DNA from: an uncultured Rhodospirillales bacterium
GTDB lineage: Bacteria; Pseudomonadota; Alphaproteobacteria; Azospirillales; Azospirillaceae
Assembly (NCBI GenBank): GCA_903920145.1
Contig: CAIXKV010000184.1
Span: forward strand, 23,111-87,110
Direction: 5' to 3'
Length of the DNA: 64,000 nt
The translations under genes were made by a program, and so were the position numbers. The notes below the pieces were generated by a model, which saw only the letters and a list, made by a program, of their open reading frames with translations, made no database searches and was not told the DNA's origin. Shown here piece after piece: positions 27,819 through 36,714 of this stretch. Each line of letters begins with the position of its first letter. Positions within the stretch are counted from its first letter, which is position 1.

Positions 27819-30188
27819 TCATGCCCGGATTGAGGCCAAGAAATGCTCGGCTTCGCTTTGGAGGGCGGTGAATTCTTCAGCCAACCGACCCGCCGAGGCC
27901 ATCATCTCCATGGCCGAGCATCCAGTGTTTTCGGCAGACCCGGCCATAACGTCAACGCTGTCGGCCACTTCGCGGGAGGTGGCTGAAGCGTCGCCGACGG
28001 CAGCCACGATCTCTCGTGTATGGCCGAGCTGGTCGGACACCGACGCCGCAACCTGGATGGAGAGGGTTTCAACCTCGCCGATGGTTTCGCGGATCGAACC
28101 GATGGCGCCCACCACATCATCGGTGGCGCCCTGGATGGCTAAAATCTGATTGCCGATGTCTTCGGTGGCCTTGGCCGTTTGATTGGCAAGGCTTTTGACC
28201 TCGCCCGCCACCACGGCAAAGCCCTTGCCAGCCTCACCAGCCCGCGCGGCCTCGATGGTGGCATTCAGCGCCAGCAAATTGGTCTGGCTGGCGATCCCGC
28301 TGATCAGTTTAACGATTTCGCCGATCCGGCGGGAGCTTTCGGTGAGGGCCTGAACCGCCACATCGCTGGTTTCGGCCCGGTCGGCGGCGCGCTTGATGGC
28401 AGTGCCCGAGGCGGCTACCCGGTCGCCAATCTCTCCGATAGAGGTTGACAGGCGTTGTGAAACGTCAGTGACCACGCCCACCACTTCGGCGGCGCGGCGG
28501 GCCATGGACGACGATTGGGCGGCCTGGTGCCCGACATGGGCGGCGGTGGTCCAGAGACCGAGGGCGGCATCTCGGATTTGCTGGCTATTCGCGCCGACCG
28601 AGGTCAGCGCCTTGCCGAAAGCCGCGTTGAAGTCGTGGGCCACGGTGGCCAGTGCCTCCTGGCGTTGTGCGGCGGCGCGCTGTTCGGCCTCTCGGGCTTC
28701 GGCCTCTAATGAGCGCCCCCGGATCATCTCGTCCTTGAACACCTCCACCGCCTGGACCATTTCCCCGATCTCGCCCGTGTGTGTCCGGTCGGGTATCGCT
28801 GCGTTCAGATCGCCATGGGCCAACCGATCCATTACGCCCGTGATGCTGCGCAAGGCGCGGATGATCGAGCGGGCCTGGAAGAAGCCAAACAGGCTAGCCA
28901 GGGCCAAAGCCAACGTTCCGCCGAACACCAGAATAAGAGTGGTGGTGTTCCGCATCTCGGTTCGCCGCTGGTCAAGCTGGCGCTGAAGGTCGGTGGTTTG
29001 GGTCAGCAAGGCGGCGCTCTCCCGCTGATTCGCGGCGGAGATTTCGGCTTGCTGGCGCGTGATGTCGACGATCCGTGGAAAGGCGTCAGTGAACTGCTTG
29101 AGAGCGGTCCGCATGCTGGCAACCACGGCTGGCGCGCGAACCCGTTCGGGCAAGGTCATCAATTGGTTGAGTTGGTCATCGATGGCGGCGGCGGCAGCCA
29201 GGATGGTTTCGCCCGAACCATGGGCGCCTCGGGAGCCAACGTAATCGGTCTCGGTGATCTGGATCACCGCCAACTGACGCAGAATCTCGCGCATGGCGTC
29301 TTCCGCGTGGGTGGCTTCGAACAGTGTGGTCCGGGCGTCGTTGGCGGCTCCGACGGCGCTTTCGTAATCGGCGGCGGCGGCGTTGGCGACGTTAAAAACC
29401 CGAACCGAGAGCCTCTTAAAACTGTCCTCAACGCGCGTCCGGGCTTCGGCAGTGTTGGAGTCGGCGGGTTTGCCCAAAGCTTCGATCAAAGACAGGAGCG
29501 CCTGTTGATAATCGAGGATCATGGGGGGCAATTCTGGATCGGCGCCCGCCGTTCCGGTCATTGCCGCCAGTTTAGCCCCTTGGCGCGCCATTAATGTTGT
29601 GTAGGCTCGGGCGGTGTTAGCCTGGGTGGCTTCTTGGGTGAAGCCGTAAACAGTTTGGGCCAAGCGCGCGTTGAGCATGGCCTTGGCCACCGCTGCGCTG
29701 GTTTCACTGGCGGCCAGGCTGTTTCTCATTTCGGTGTCAGTCTGAGCCAGCCGGGATTCGAGGGCGCTGCGTTGTTCGATTTGCTGTCGGCTGGCCTCTT
29801 GAATGGCGGCGGACAGGTCGCTGGTGGCGTGTTTGGCGCGGGTGGCTAGATCAATTCGGACGGCTTCCATGCGGCGATACTCAGCAAAAGCCGCTTGGTG
29901 CTCTTCGAGTCCTTGCTGAATGTCCCGTGCTGCCACAGCCGTTGTTTCGGCGATGGCCGCTTTAAGGTTGCCATCAACACGGTCGGCGACTTTGGACTCG
30001 CTGTTGGCCCGGAACTCGGCCTCGGCCAAGAAGGCCGATTGCGCTGAAAGTGCCGCATGGTCGGCCCGAAGCGCCCGCTCGGCGCTGGAATTAAGCACAC
30101 TGATGCCAACGTAGGCGCAGACAACCAGGATTGCGCCATTCAGGACGGGAATTCCGGCGGCAACGCCGATCCTTGTAGCGATATTCAT
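27819..30188 (-). CDS. Methyl-accepting chemotaxis protein with long periplasmic domain
   Basis: 789 residues starting MNIATRIGVAAGIPVLNGA, with TM1 in the first 35 residues, a large helical periplasmic domain, TM2 near 390-410 (TLILVFGGTLALALASLFGF), HAMP, and a signalling domain with [21 protein letters not shown]. It ends SEAEHFLASIRA, without the AFERY tether of the two che-operon receptors, so it is a different receptor class. An extension of 27 codons upstream is possible but AT-rich and unlike an N-terminus. The divergent neighbour is a periplasmic binding protein gene (30416), which makes a ligand link possible but unproven. Confidence 0.93.
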   Translation of the reverse strand: MNIATRIGVAAGIPVLNGAILVVCAYVGISVLNSSAERALRADHAALSAQSAFLAEAEFRANSESKVADRVDGNLKAAIAETTAVAARDIQQGLEEHQAAFAEYRRMEAVRIDLATRAKHATSDLSAAIQEASRQQIEQRSALESRLAQTDTEMRNSLAASETSAAVAKAMLNARLAQTVYGFTQEATQANTARAYTTLMARQGAKLAAMTGTAGADPELPPMILDYQQALLSLIEALGKPADSNTAEARTRVEDSFKRLSVRVFNVANAAAADYESAVGAANDARTTLFEATHAEDAMREILRQLAVIQITETDYVGSRGAHGSGETILAAAAAIDDQLNQLMTLPERVRAPAVVASMRTALKQFTDAFPRIVDITRQQAEISAANQRESAALLTQTTDLQRQLDQRRTEMRNTTTLILVFGGTLALALASLFGFFQARSIIRALRSITGVMDRLAHGDLNAAIPDRTHTGEIGEMVQAVEVFKDEMIRGRSLEAEAREAEQRAAAQRQEALATVAHDFNAAFGKALTSVGANSQQIRDAALGLWTTAAHVGHQAAQSSSMARRAAEVVGVVTDVSQRLSTSIGEIGDRVAASGTAIKRAADRAETSDVAVQALTESSRRIGEIVKLISGIASQTNLLALNATIEAARAGEAGKGFAVVAGEVKSLANQTAKATEDIGNQILAIQGATDDVVGAIGSIRETIGEVETLSIQVAASVSDQLGHTREIVAAVGDASATSREVADSVDVMAGSAENTGCSAMEMMASAGRLAEEFTALQSEAEHFLASIRA

Positions 30189-30415
30189 GGTTCCTGATCC
30201 CGCTTCCATGCCGACAGTTCGACCGTAAACGGAATTTAGTGCAAAGCGATAAAAAAATACAGTATCCATTGGATAGTAAGCGAAGCGAGGCCATCATCGC
30301 TATAACATGCGGTGGCTCCCCGGCAAAAAAGAGGGCTGAAATAAGCCACTTGGTGATCGTTTCGCAGATCCATTCGCATTCTGCGGGCAAGAAATAACCA
30401 GAGAAAGGGCATGGG

Positions 30416-31621
30416 ATGAGGAAAGGGTTGGGATTAACGCTGGCAGTGGCGTTGACCTTGGGTTCGGTTGGTTCGGCACTGGCCGATCAGACGGTCAAGA
30501 TCGGTGTCTTGACGGATCTGTCCGGCCTTTATTCGGAGCTGGCCGGCGCTGGTTCGGTCCTGGCAGCCCGGATGGCGATCGAGGATTTCGGGGCCGAGGC
30601 CAAGGGATTAAAGGTCGAATTGGTCTCCGCCGACCATCAAAATAAGCCTGATATTGGCGTTGCGATTGCTCAAAAATGGTACGATCAGGACGGCGTTGAT
30701 TTGATTGTCGACATTCCCAATTCAGGGGTGGCATTGGCAGTTAACCAAGTTGCGCGGGACAAGAACAAGGTTTTGATGGTTTCCGGAGCCGGATCCTCGG
30801 ACCTGACCGGCAAATCCTGCTCTCCGAACACTGTCCATTGGACCTATGATACTTGGGCGCTGGCCAATGGTACGGCTAATGCGGTGGTTGCTTCCGGCGG
30901 TAAGAGCTGGTTCTTTTTGACGGCGGATTATAAATTTGGTCGTGATCTAGAACATGACACCAGCGCGGTGGTGACGGCTACCGGGGGGCGGGTGTTGGGC
31001 GACGTGACGTTTCCGCTCAATACCCCGGATTTCTCGTCGTTTCTGGTCCAGGCTCAGACCTCGGATGCCAATGTCGTCGGACTGGCCATGGCCGGCGGTG
31101 ACGTGTCCAACGCCGTCAAGCAAGCCGCCGAGTTCGGTATCGTCGAGGGGGGGCAGCGGTTGGTTGGGATGTTGGTGTTTATCACCGACATTCATGCATT
31201 GGGTCTCCATGCGGCTCAAGGATTACAGTTCACCGCCGCGTTTTACTGGGACAAAGACGACCGGACTCGCGCCTTTGCGACGCGCTTTGCCGAGGCGAAT
31301 CACGGCATTCATCCGACCATGGTTCATGCTGGAGTCTATGCGTCGGTGCTCCATTATTTGAAGGCCGTGGTGGCTCTCCAGGATAAAAGCGACGGCAGCA
31401 AAGTTGTTGCAAAGATGAAGGCGCTGCCCACCGATGATCCTCTGTTTGGCCAGGGATCAATTCGGATCGATGGTCGGGCTTTACATTCTTTGTACCTGTA
31501 TCAGGTCAAGAAGCCGGAGGAGTCCAAAGGGCCGTGGGATTATTATAAATTGGTTGAAACCATTCCGGCGGATCGCGCTTTCCGTCCATTGGACCAGGGC
31601 GGTTGTTCATTGGTCAAGTGA
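30416..31621 (+). CDS. Branched-chain-amino-acid-type ABC substrate-binding protein
   Basis: 401 residues with a cleavable signal peptide (RKGLGLTLAVALTLGSVGSALA) and a type I periplasmic binding fold (Peripla_BP_6): VKIGVLTDLSGLYSELAG at the mature N-terminus, KVLMVSGAGSSDLTG, KSWFFLTADYKFGRDL and HPTMVHAGVYASVLHYLKAV. The ligand is probably an amino acid, amide or related small molecule. No permease or ATPase gene is adjacent, so it is an orphan component or works with a distant transporter or with the divergent MCP. A long imperfectly looped hairpin starts at the stop codon. Confidence 0.92.
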   Translation: MRKGLGLTLAVALTLGSVGSALADQTVKIGVLTDLSGLYSELAGAGSVLAARMAIEDFGAEAKGLKVELVSADHQNKPDIGVAIAQKWYDQDGVDLIVDIPNSGVALAVNQVARDKNKVLMVSGAGSSDLTGKSCSPNTVHWTYDTWALANGTANAVVASGGKSWFFLTADYKFGRDLEHDTSAVVTATGGRVLGDVTFPLNTPDFSSFLVQAQTSDANVVGLAMAGGDVSNAVKQAAEFGIVEGGQRLVGMLVFITDIHALGLHAAQGLQFTAAFYWDKDDRTRAFATRFAEANHGIHPTMVHAGVYASVLHYLKAVVALQDKSDGSKVVAKMKALPTDDPLFGQGSIRIDGRALHSLYLYQVKKPEESKGPWDYYKLVETIPADRAFRPLDQGGCSLVK

Positions 31622-31657
31622 TACCGGCGAGCCATAACAATGACGCAACGCCGGTAT
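31621..31657 (+). other. Inverted repeat after the binding-protein gene
   Basis: ATACCGGCG (31621-31629) pairs with CGCCGGTAT (31649-31657) around a 19-nt loop. No T-run follows. Possible 3'-end structure of the transcript. Confidence 0.35.
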
Positions 31658-31806
31658 CGGGCTGCGGCGGCGGTCGGTTCGCCCGTGCATGCTCGTCCGG
31701 CATCTGAGGGTGGCCCTGATGAGCCAACATCAAGGCCCAGTGTTATGGTCCAAGTTTGGTAACAGTCTGGGAATAAAAAACCCTCTTTTTCAGCATGCCA
31801 CCCCCC

Positions 31807-31840
31807 AAGCACCGGCCCCGCGCGCGGGGGGCTGGTGCTT
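31807..31840. other. Strong GC-rich hairpin
   Basis: AAGCACC (31807-31813) pairs with GGTGCTT (31834-31840), and the inner GGCCCC pairs with GGGG(G)GC apart from one wobble and one bulged base. It is followed by only a weak T-rich stretch (CTTGTT). It could terminate upstream transcription or lie just before the fliL promoter. Confidence 0.5.
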
Positions 31841-31868
31841 GTTAAGAAAACCAGGGTTAAGGTATGCT
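31839..31868 (+). promoter_or_regulatory. Candidate promoter of the fliL operon
   Basis: TTGTTA (31839-31844) and TATGCT (31863-31868) with an 18-nt spacer. The fliL start lies about 125 nt downstream. Only a visual match; a sigma54 or CtrA-type element was not clearly seen. Confidence 0.3.
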
Positions 31869-31992
31869 GGAAACCGGAGGCGGGCTTATTGAGAGCGAGG
31901 GGTGGTGGGATTCGTCGGTCGGACATGTCCGCCGTCGGTTCGCTCTGTGTGAGCCCTGGCTCCGATGATTCATAGATTTTGAGGCGGCGGCA

Positions 31993-32511
31993 ATGGCGGG
32001 TAAGGCGGACGACGATATCGCCGATGAGGGCGACGAAGGCAGGCCGCGTAAAAAATTCAGCGGCAAGAAGTTGGTGTTGTTTATTATTCTGCCGCTGCTG
32101 CTGTTGATCCTAGCCGCCGGTGGTGTGTTTTTCAGCGGGATTCTGACTCCGAAGCCGACCGAGGCGCCGCCGGAGGAGCAAAAGCCGGAAGAGAAGGAAA
32201 GCGCGGTTCCGATCTTTTATGATGTTCCTGATATGTTGATTAATTTGAATACAACAGGACGTCGACCGACTTTTTTGAAAATTAGTATCAGTCTACAGAT
32301 CTCCCGCGAAATTGATCGGGCCGAATTGGATCGGATCATGCCGCGTATTATTGACAACTTCCAGGTCTATTTGCGCGAATTACGGTTGGAAGATTTACGT
32401 GGGTCAGCCGGCATGTATCGGTTGCGCGAAGAGTTGTTGACGCGGGTGGTGGCGGCGGCGCAGCCGGTGCGGGTTAAGGACGTGCTCTTCAAGGAAATGC
32501 TGATTCAGTGA
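31993..32511 (+). CDS. fliL: FliL, flagellar basal-body-associated protein
   Basis: 172 residues: a charged cytoplasmic N-terminus (about 1-26), one membrane helix (LVLFIILPLLLLILAAGGVFF), a Pro/Glu linker, and a periplasmic FliL domain (FYDVPDMLINLNTTGRRPTFLK; ISLQISREIDRAEL). FliL surrounds the stator and supports torque. It is the first gene of the motor operon and precedes fliM by 9 nt, the same order as in Caulobacter and other alphaproteobacteria. Confidence 0.95.
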   Translation: MAGKADDDIADEGDEGRPRKKFSGKKLVLFIILPLLLLILAAGGVFFSGILTPKPTEAPPEEQKPEEKESAVPIFYDVPDMLINLNTTGRRPTFLKISISLQISREIDRAELDRIMPRIIDNFQVYLRELRLEDLRGSAGMYRLREELLTRVVAAAQPVRVKDVLFKEMLIQ

Positions 32512-32520
32512 GGTCCGGCC

Positions 32521-33585
32521 ATGGCTGCGGGGAGCGAAGACGATCGGCTGGCGGCGGAATGGGCGGCCTTGGCCGAAGAGAGCACGGGGGGGGAGTCCGC
32601 CGCTGGCGCTACGGGCTCGACTCGGGTTCTTAATCAAGACGAAATCGACAGCCTGCTTGGATTCGATCAGGAAGCCGGAGGGGATGGTGAAAACTCCGGC
32701 ATTATGGCCTTGGTCAACAGTGCGCTCGTTAATTACGAGCGGCTGCCGATGCTTGAGGTCGTGTTTGATCGTTTGGTTCGTATGATGTCGACTTCTTTGC
32801 GTAATTTTACCTCTGATAACGTTGAAGTGAGTTTGGACCAGATTTCCAGCGTGCGTTTCGGTGATTATCTCAACTCGATCCCGCTACCGGCCATGCTGTC
32901 GGTTTTCAAGGCCGAGGAATGGGATAACTTTGGTTTGCTGGTGGTCGACAGCGCACTAATTTACTCAATCGTCGACGTTCTGCTGGGGGGACGGCGTGGG
33001 ACTGCCGCCATGCGGATTGAAGGCCGGCCCTACACCACCATCGAGCGGAATTTGGTCGAGCGCATGGTGCATGTTGTGTTGAGCGATCTATCGGCTTCCT
33101 TTGATCCATTGTCGCCGGTGACCTTCCGGTTTGATCGGCTGGAAACCAATCCGCGTTTTGCCACCATTGCTCGCCCGGCTAACGCTGCGGTGTTGGTCAA
33201 GCTGCGGGTCGATATGGAAGATCGCGGCGGTCGCCTGGAACTGATGATCCCCTATGCTACCCTGGAGCCGGTACGCGAACTGTTGCTTCAGATGTTCATG
33301 GGTGAAAAATTTGGCCGGGATTCCATTTGGGAAACCCATTTGGCTTCGGAATTGATGGTGACCGATGTCGATCTTCTCGCCGTGCTGGACGAGATGACGC
33401 TGTCGCTTCACGAGGTGCTGGATTGGAAAGTCGGAAGCCGCATTCTATTGAATGCCAGCGCCGACGGAGTCATCGAGCTGCGGTGCGGTGAAGTGCCAAT
33501 GTTCCAGGGCCGAATGGGGCGTAAGGGCGGTAACATCGCCGTTCGCATCGACAAAGAGCTGCCGAAACAGGAGATATCCCACTGA
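32521..33585 (+). CDS. fliM: FliM, flagellar motor switch protein
   Basis: C-ring switch protein of 354 residues that binds phospho-CheY. The EIDSLL docking peptide is present (LNQDEIDSLLGF) but starts near residue 37, after an acidic leader, whereas in E. coli it is at the very N-terminus. The CheC-like middle domain and the C-terminal SpoA/surface-presentation domain (LDWKVGSRILLNA; LRCGEVPMFQGRMGRKGGN) follow. The stop overlaps the next start (TGATG). The docking peptide closely resembles the C-terminus of CheZ encoded 2.4 kb downstream. Confidence 0.96.
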   Translation: MAAGSEDDRLAAEWAALAEESTGGESAAGATGSTRVLNQDEIDSLLGFDQEAGGDGENSGIMALVNSALVNYERLPMLEVVFDRLVRMMSTSLRNFTSDNVEVSLDQISSVRFGDYLNSIPLPAMLSVFKAEEWDNFGLLVVDSALIYSIVDVLLGGRRGTAAMRIEGRPYTTIERNLVERMVHVVLSDLSASFDPLSPVTFRFDRLETNPRFATIARPANAAVLVKLRVDMEDRGGRLELMIPYATLEPVRELLLQMFMGEKFGRDSIWETHLASELMVTDVDLLAVLDEMTLSLHEVLDWKVGSRILLNASADGVIELRCGEVPMFQGRMGRKGGNIAVRIDKELPKQEISH

Positions 33586-34619
33586 TGGCTCCAACCATCG
33601 CCCTGATTCTCGATCTGCTGGTCGCTGGGCTGCTGATCGCAACCATCATCTACGCGGTCACGCTGAATCGCCGGCTGATCGAGCTTCAGGAGAGCCGCAG
33701 CGAACTGGAAGGGCTGATTCGCAGTTTCGGCGAAGCGACCGCTCGGGCCGAAGCCGGAACCAAGGCGATGAAGCGCACCGCTGCGGAAACCGGCGAGGCT
33801 TTGCAGAAGAATTTAGAGCGGGGCAAGGCTCTACGCGACGAACTGCAATTCATGATCGAAGCCGCTGACGCGCTGGCCCAACGGTTGGCAGAAGCCCCGA
33901 CGGCGGCGCGTGGGCCGGTTTCGCCGATTCCCGCCCGGCGTCCGGTTACGGAATCGCCCCGTATGGATTCGTCGCGCTCGGATTCACCGCGTCCCGATCC
34001 GCCCCGTCCCGAGCCATCTCGCTTGGACACCCTTCGTTCAGATACTCTTCGGTCGGACGCTCTTCGCGCCGATCCGCCCCGTTTTGAGCCGTCGCGGGCG
34101 GAGGTGCGGCGTCCGCCAGCTCTTGATCTGGATGGCGGTGGTGATTTGCCCCGTGGTCGGGGAGCCTTGGCCCGTCTTGAGTCGTTCGTCTCGGACCCGC
34201 CCAAGGCCGAGCCACCCCGTCCCGAGCCGCCTCGCTTGGAACCGTCGCGCTCGGAACCATCCCGATCAGGGGCGCGGCCATCTTTAGATCTGGATGGCGG
34301 TGGTGATTTGCCCCGTGGTCGGGGGGCCTTGGCGCGCCTTGAGTCGTTTGTTGCCGAGTCGTCCCGAGCCGAGGGGCCCTCATTGTCCGAGCCCGATGAA
34401 GGGCGAGAGTCTCGAGGCTGGGGGCCACCGCCTCGGACTGATTCGGCTGCGAGCGAATCTCCACGCCGTTCCAGTGGCAAGCCGGATGCCGTCGAGCGGG
34501 GGGCGGTGCCTTCCGGGGTCACTTTGGCCGATGAATCGCGACCGGCGCGCCGGGAAGGAACCGAGGGATTGTCTCGGGCAGAGCGGGAGCTGTTGGAAGC
34601 AATGGAAAACCGCCGCTAG
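33585..34619 (+). CDS. DUF6468 membrane protein (PflI-like)
   Basis: 344 residues. An N-terminal membrane helix (IALILDLLVAGLLIATIIYAV) is followed by a conserved helical DUF6468 region (RRLIELQESRSELEGLIRSF to about residue 105). The rest is low-complexity, rich in Pro, Arg, Ser and Glu, and contains a duplicated block (DLDGGGDLPRGRGALARLES near 182-201 and 236-255). Genes of this type follow fliM in alphaproteobacteria; Caulobacter PflI, needed for flagellar placement, has the same bitopic and Pro-rich layout. Equivalence to PflI is inference. Confidence 0.8.
   Translation: MAPTIALILDLLVAGLLIATIIYAVTLNRRLIELQESRSELEGLIRSFGEATARAEAGTKAMKRTAAETGEALQKNLERGKALRDELQFMIEAADALAQRLAEAPTAARGPVSPIPARRPVTESPRMDSSRSDSPRPDPPRPEPSRLDTLRSDTLRSDALRADPPRFEPSRAEVRRPPALDLDGGGDLPRGRGALARLESFVSDPPKAEPPRPEPPRLEPSRSEPSRSGARPSLDLDGGGDLPRGRGALARLESFVAESSRAEGPSLSEPDEGRESRGWGPPPRTDSAASESPRRSSGKPDAVERGAVPSGVTLADESRPARREGTEGLSRAERELLEAMENRR
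34121..34353 (+). repeat. Direct repeat inside the DUF6468 gene
   Basis: Two copies of about 70 nt (34121-34190 and 34283-34353) differ at only a few positions and encode the same LDLDGGGDLPRGRGALARLE segment. The spacer encodes further PxPPR-type repeats. It looks like a recent tandem duplication within a disordered tail. Confidence 0.85.
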
Positions 34620-34667
34620 AGCAAGGCCGGCTGGCATCGGTGCGGAGCACCAGATGCAGGAGATTAG

Positions 34668-35852
34668 GTGGAATCGGTCATGGTTGAAAAATCTGAGGGG
34701 CAGGGGTTGGGAGGGCGGGGAGGGGCGGCACCCGGTCGGGGGGGCTCGACGCCCGGCAAGCCCGCCCATGACCCGGCGACGCGAAGCGCGCTGGCCCACA
34801 GTTTGTTCGCCCAACTCAAGGCCGCAGCGGAAGCCGAAGGCGCCGGGCCATCGGCTTCATCCCCAGCGGCCAAGGCCGCGCCAGGGGCGGCGATGTCACC
34901 TTCTTCAGCGCCCCCGTCTCCGGTTGGATTTTCGCCCGGCATTCAACCCACCACGGTTGGTGGCATTCGGGTGGTCGGCCCTGCCGCTCAGGCACGAGTC
35001 GCGGCAGCCGCTGCCGCGCAGGGGCGGCCTGCGGGGGCTGTTCCGGTTCAGGCGTCGGCTCCGGCTTTGGCTCGGGTTCCGGCGCGGGCACCGACGTCGA
35101 CGACTCCTGTTCGTCAGGCAGCGGGTGCGAAACCGTCTGCCAAGCCCCTGGTGCGACGGCGCCCCCGTTTTCGCTTACTGCCAATCACCATTTTCCTTCT
35201 GGTGCTGATGTTGGGGGTGCGGGTTGGTGACAGTTGGCGGGTCTTGACCCGAGGCGGTGGGCTGCCCGAAGTCGCGCCGCTTCAGGCGCAAACGCCGTCG
35301 CCGCCAGCCTCGCCAGGGGGGGCGGCTCCCAAAGCCAAAGAACCGGCGGCGGGAGCCGCAGGCAAAGCGCCTCCCGCCAAGGAGGATGCGGATCCGTCGG
35401 CAGCCGATGCCAATGATGCGAGTCGTCCTCCTCGGCCTGAGACCGTCGATTTGGAGTTGGTTAAACACCTGACCGATCGGCGCGAGGAGTTGGATGGGCG
35501 TGCGCGCCAGTTGGACCAACGTGAGGCCCTGATGGTCGCGGCGGAAAAGCGCCTTGATCAAAAACTCGCAGAATTAGAAGGTGTGCGTAACGAAATCCAA
35601 TCGCTGTTGAAGCAGATTGACGATAAGCAGAAAGCCCAATTGGAAAGTTTGGTCCGTATCTATGAGACCATGAAACCAAAGGACGCGGCTCGGATTTTCG
35701 AAGCGCTGGAGATGCCGGTTCTTCTGGAGGTGGTCGAGCGAATGAAAGAGGCCAAGACCGCGTTGATCTTGGGAGCGATGGATCCAATCAAGGCGAAAGA
35801 TCTGACGACGGCTCTGGCGGAACGGCGCCGTTTGCCGACGGTGCCTCAGTGA
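34668..35852 (+). CDS. motE: MotE-like flagellar protein with MgtE-N-type domain
   Basis: 394 residues. A long Ala/Pro-rich cytoplasmic N-terminus (about 1-165) leads to one membrane helix (LLPITIFLLVLMLGVRVG), a disordered linker, a coiled coil (about 265-325; REELDGRARQLDQREALM) and a C-terminal MgtE-N-like helical domain (LVRIYETMKPKDAARIFEAL). This is the plan of MotE, a periplasmic chaperone for MotC in Sinorhizobium, and of related proteins in flagellar operons. GTG at 34668 has AGGAG 5 nt upstream; an ATG at 34680 is the alternative. The N-terminal half is much longer than in MotE. Confidence 0.8.
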   Translation: MESVMVEKSEGQGLGGRGGAAPGRGGSTPGKPAHDPATRSALAHSLFAQLKAAAEAEGAGPSASSPAAKAAPGAAMSPSSAPPSPVGFSPGIQPTTVGGIRVVGPAAQARVAAAAAAQGRPAGAVPVQASAPALARVPARAPTSTTPVRQAAGAKPSAKPLVRRRPRFRLLPITIFLLVLMLGVRVGDSWRVLTRGGGLPEVAPLQAQTPSPPASPGGAAPKAKEPAAGAAGKAPPAKEDADPSAADANDASRPPRPETVDLELVKHLTDRREELDGRARQLDQREALMVAAEKRLDQKLAELEGVRNEIQSLLKQIDDKQKAQLESLVRIYETMKPKDAARIFEALEMPVLLEVVERMKEAKTALILGAMDPIKAKDLTTALAERRRLPTVPQ

Positions 35853-36005
35853 AGCCGGACCGAGCGGATCGCATTGCCATTCGTCACGTATTAACGATAA
35901 ATCATCGCCATGGACGTCAAGTTACCGGCCCGTTGTGGTAGAGTCGGCGGCCTTGGAAGGAGCCGACCCTTTCCGGATCTCTCAGGATAGCCCGCCAGGA
36001 GTGCC

Positions 36006-36704
36006 ATGTCGAACCTTGCGATCAACCCGAGCGCCGACAAGTCGTTTCGTCTGCGTCTCGATCAGGCCCGAGTCGAGGCGCTGACGCCGTTAAGTCTCGA
36101 CGATGTGAGCGGGATCGTTCACCAGATTCTGGCGAGCCTGGGCGGCGATGTCTCAGCCAGCGACATCAAACTTTATAAAGAGCTGGAAGGGCTGGCGCGC
36201 TACATCCAGCACGCTAAGGCGGAAATTGCCGCCATCCGGCCCAATGAGATTCGGGAAAACCATATTCCCTCAGCCACCGACGAATTGGATGCGGTGGTCG
36301 GCGCCACCGAAGCCGCCACCAACACCATCATGGACGCGTGCGATGTGATTGGTGCGCTGGCTTCGGCGTTGGAGCCGGACAAAGGGGCGGTGTTGATTGA
36401 TGCTGTGACTCGCGTGTTCGAAGCCTGCAACTTTCAGGACGTGACCGGCCAACGCATCACCAAGGTCGTGCGGACCTTGAAGACCATCGAGGCTCGAGTG
36501 GATGCCCTGATCGTGGCATTTGGCGAGCAGACGGCAGGGTTCGAGGCGGTGGCGACGCGGGCGAGCGCCGTAACTGCTCCGGTGGCGATGGTCGAAGCCA
36601 CCACGGCCTTTGACCCTGATGTTGCTTTGCTTCACGGGCCGTCGCTGCCAGGCGCGGCGATCGATCAGGACGAGATTGATCGGTTGTTGGCGTCCTTCGA
36701 TTAG
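36006..36704 (+). CDS. cheZ: CheZ-type CheY-P phosphatase
   Basis: 232 residues, mostly helical. The catalytic stretch CNFQDVTGQRITKVV keeps the Asp (D145) and Gln (Q149) that act in E. coli CheZ (D143/Q147). The last residues, DQDEIDRLLASFD, match the CheZ C-terminal CheY-docking helix. CheZ removes phosphate from CheY-P at the motor or the receptor array. Finding it inside the motor operon rather than the che operon places the sink for CheY-P with the switch gene fliM. Confidence 0.92.
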   Translation: MSNLAINPSADKSFRLRLDQARVEALTPLSLDDVSGIVHQILASLGGDVSASDIKLYKELEGLARYIQHAKAEIAAIRPNEIRENHIPSATDELDAVVGATEAATNTIMDACDVIGALASALEPDKGAVLIDAVTRVFEACNFQDVTGQRITKVVRTLKTIEARVDALIVAFGEQTAGFEAVATRASAVTAPVAMVEATTAFDPDVALLHGPSLPGAAIDQDEIDRLLASFD

Positions 36705-36714
36705 GCGGCGGGTT

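Larger units (their letters stand above)
31658..31992. other. Intergenic region before the flagellar operon
   Basis: About 335 bases without a convincing gene. It holds a strong GC hairpin (31807-31840) and a candidate promoter (31839-31868), both listed separately. It must contain the start of the fliL operon transcript. Confidence 0.5.

Noticed and set aside
33686..34522. Minus-strand frame of 278 codons opposite the DUF6468 gene
   Set aside because: Low-complexity Arg/Ser/Gly shadow of the Pro-rich repeat tail.
34294..35208. Plus-strand frame of 304 codons across the DUF6468 and MotE-like genes
   Set aside because: Out-of-frame reading of two supported genes, Arg/Pro-rich, no domain.
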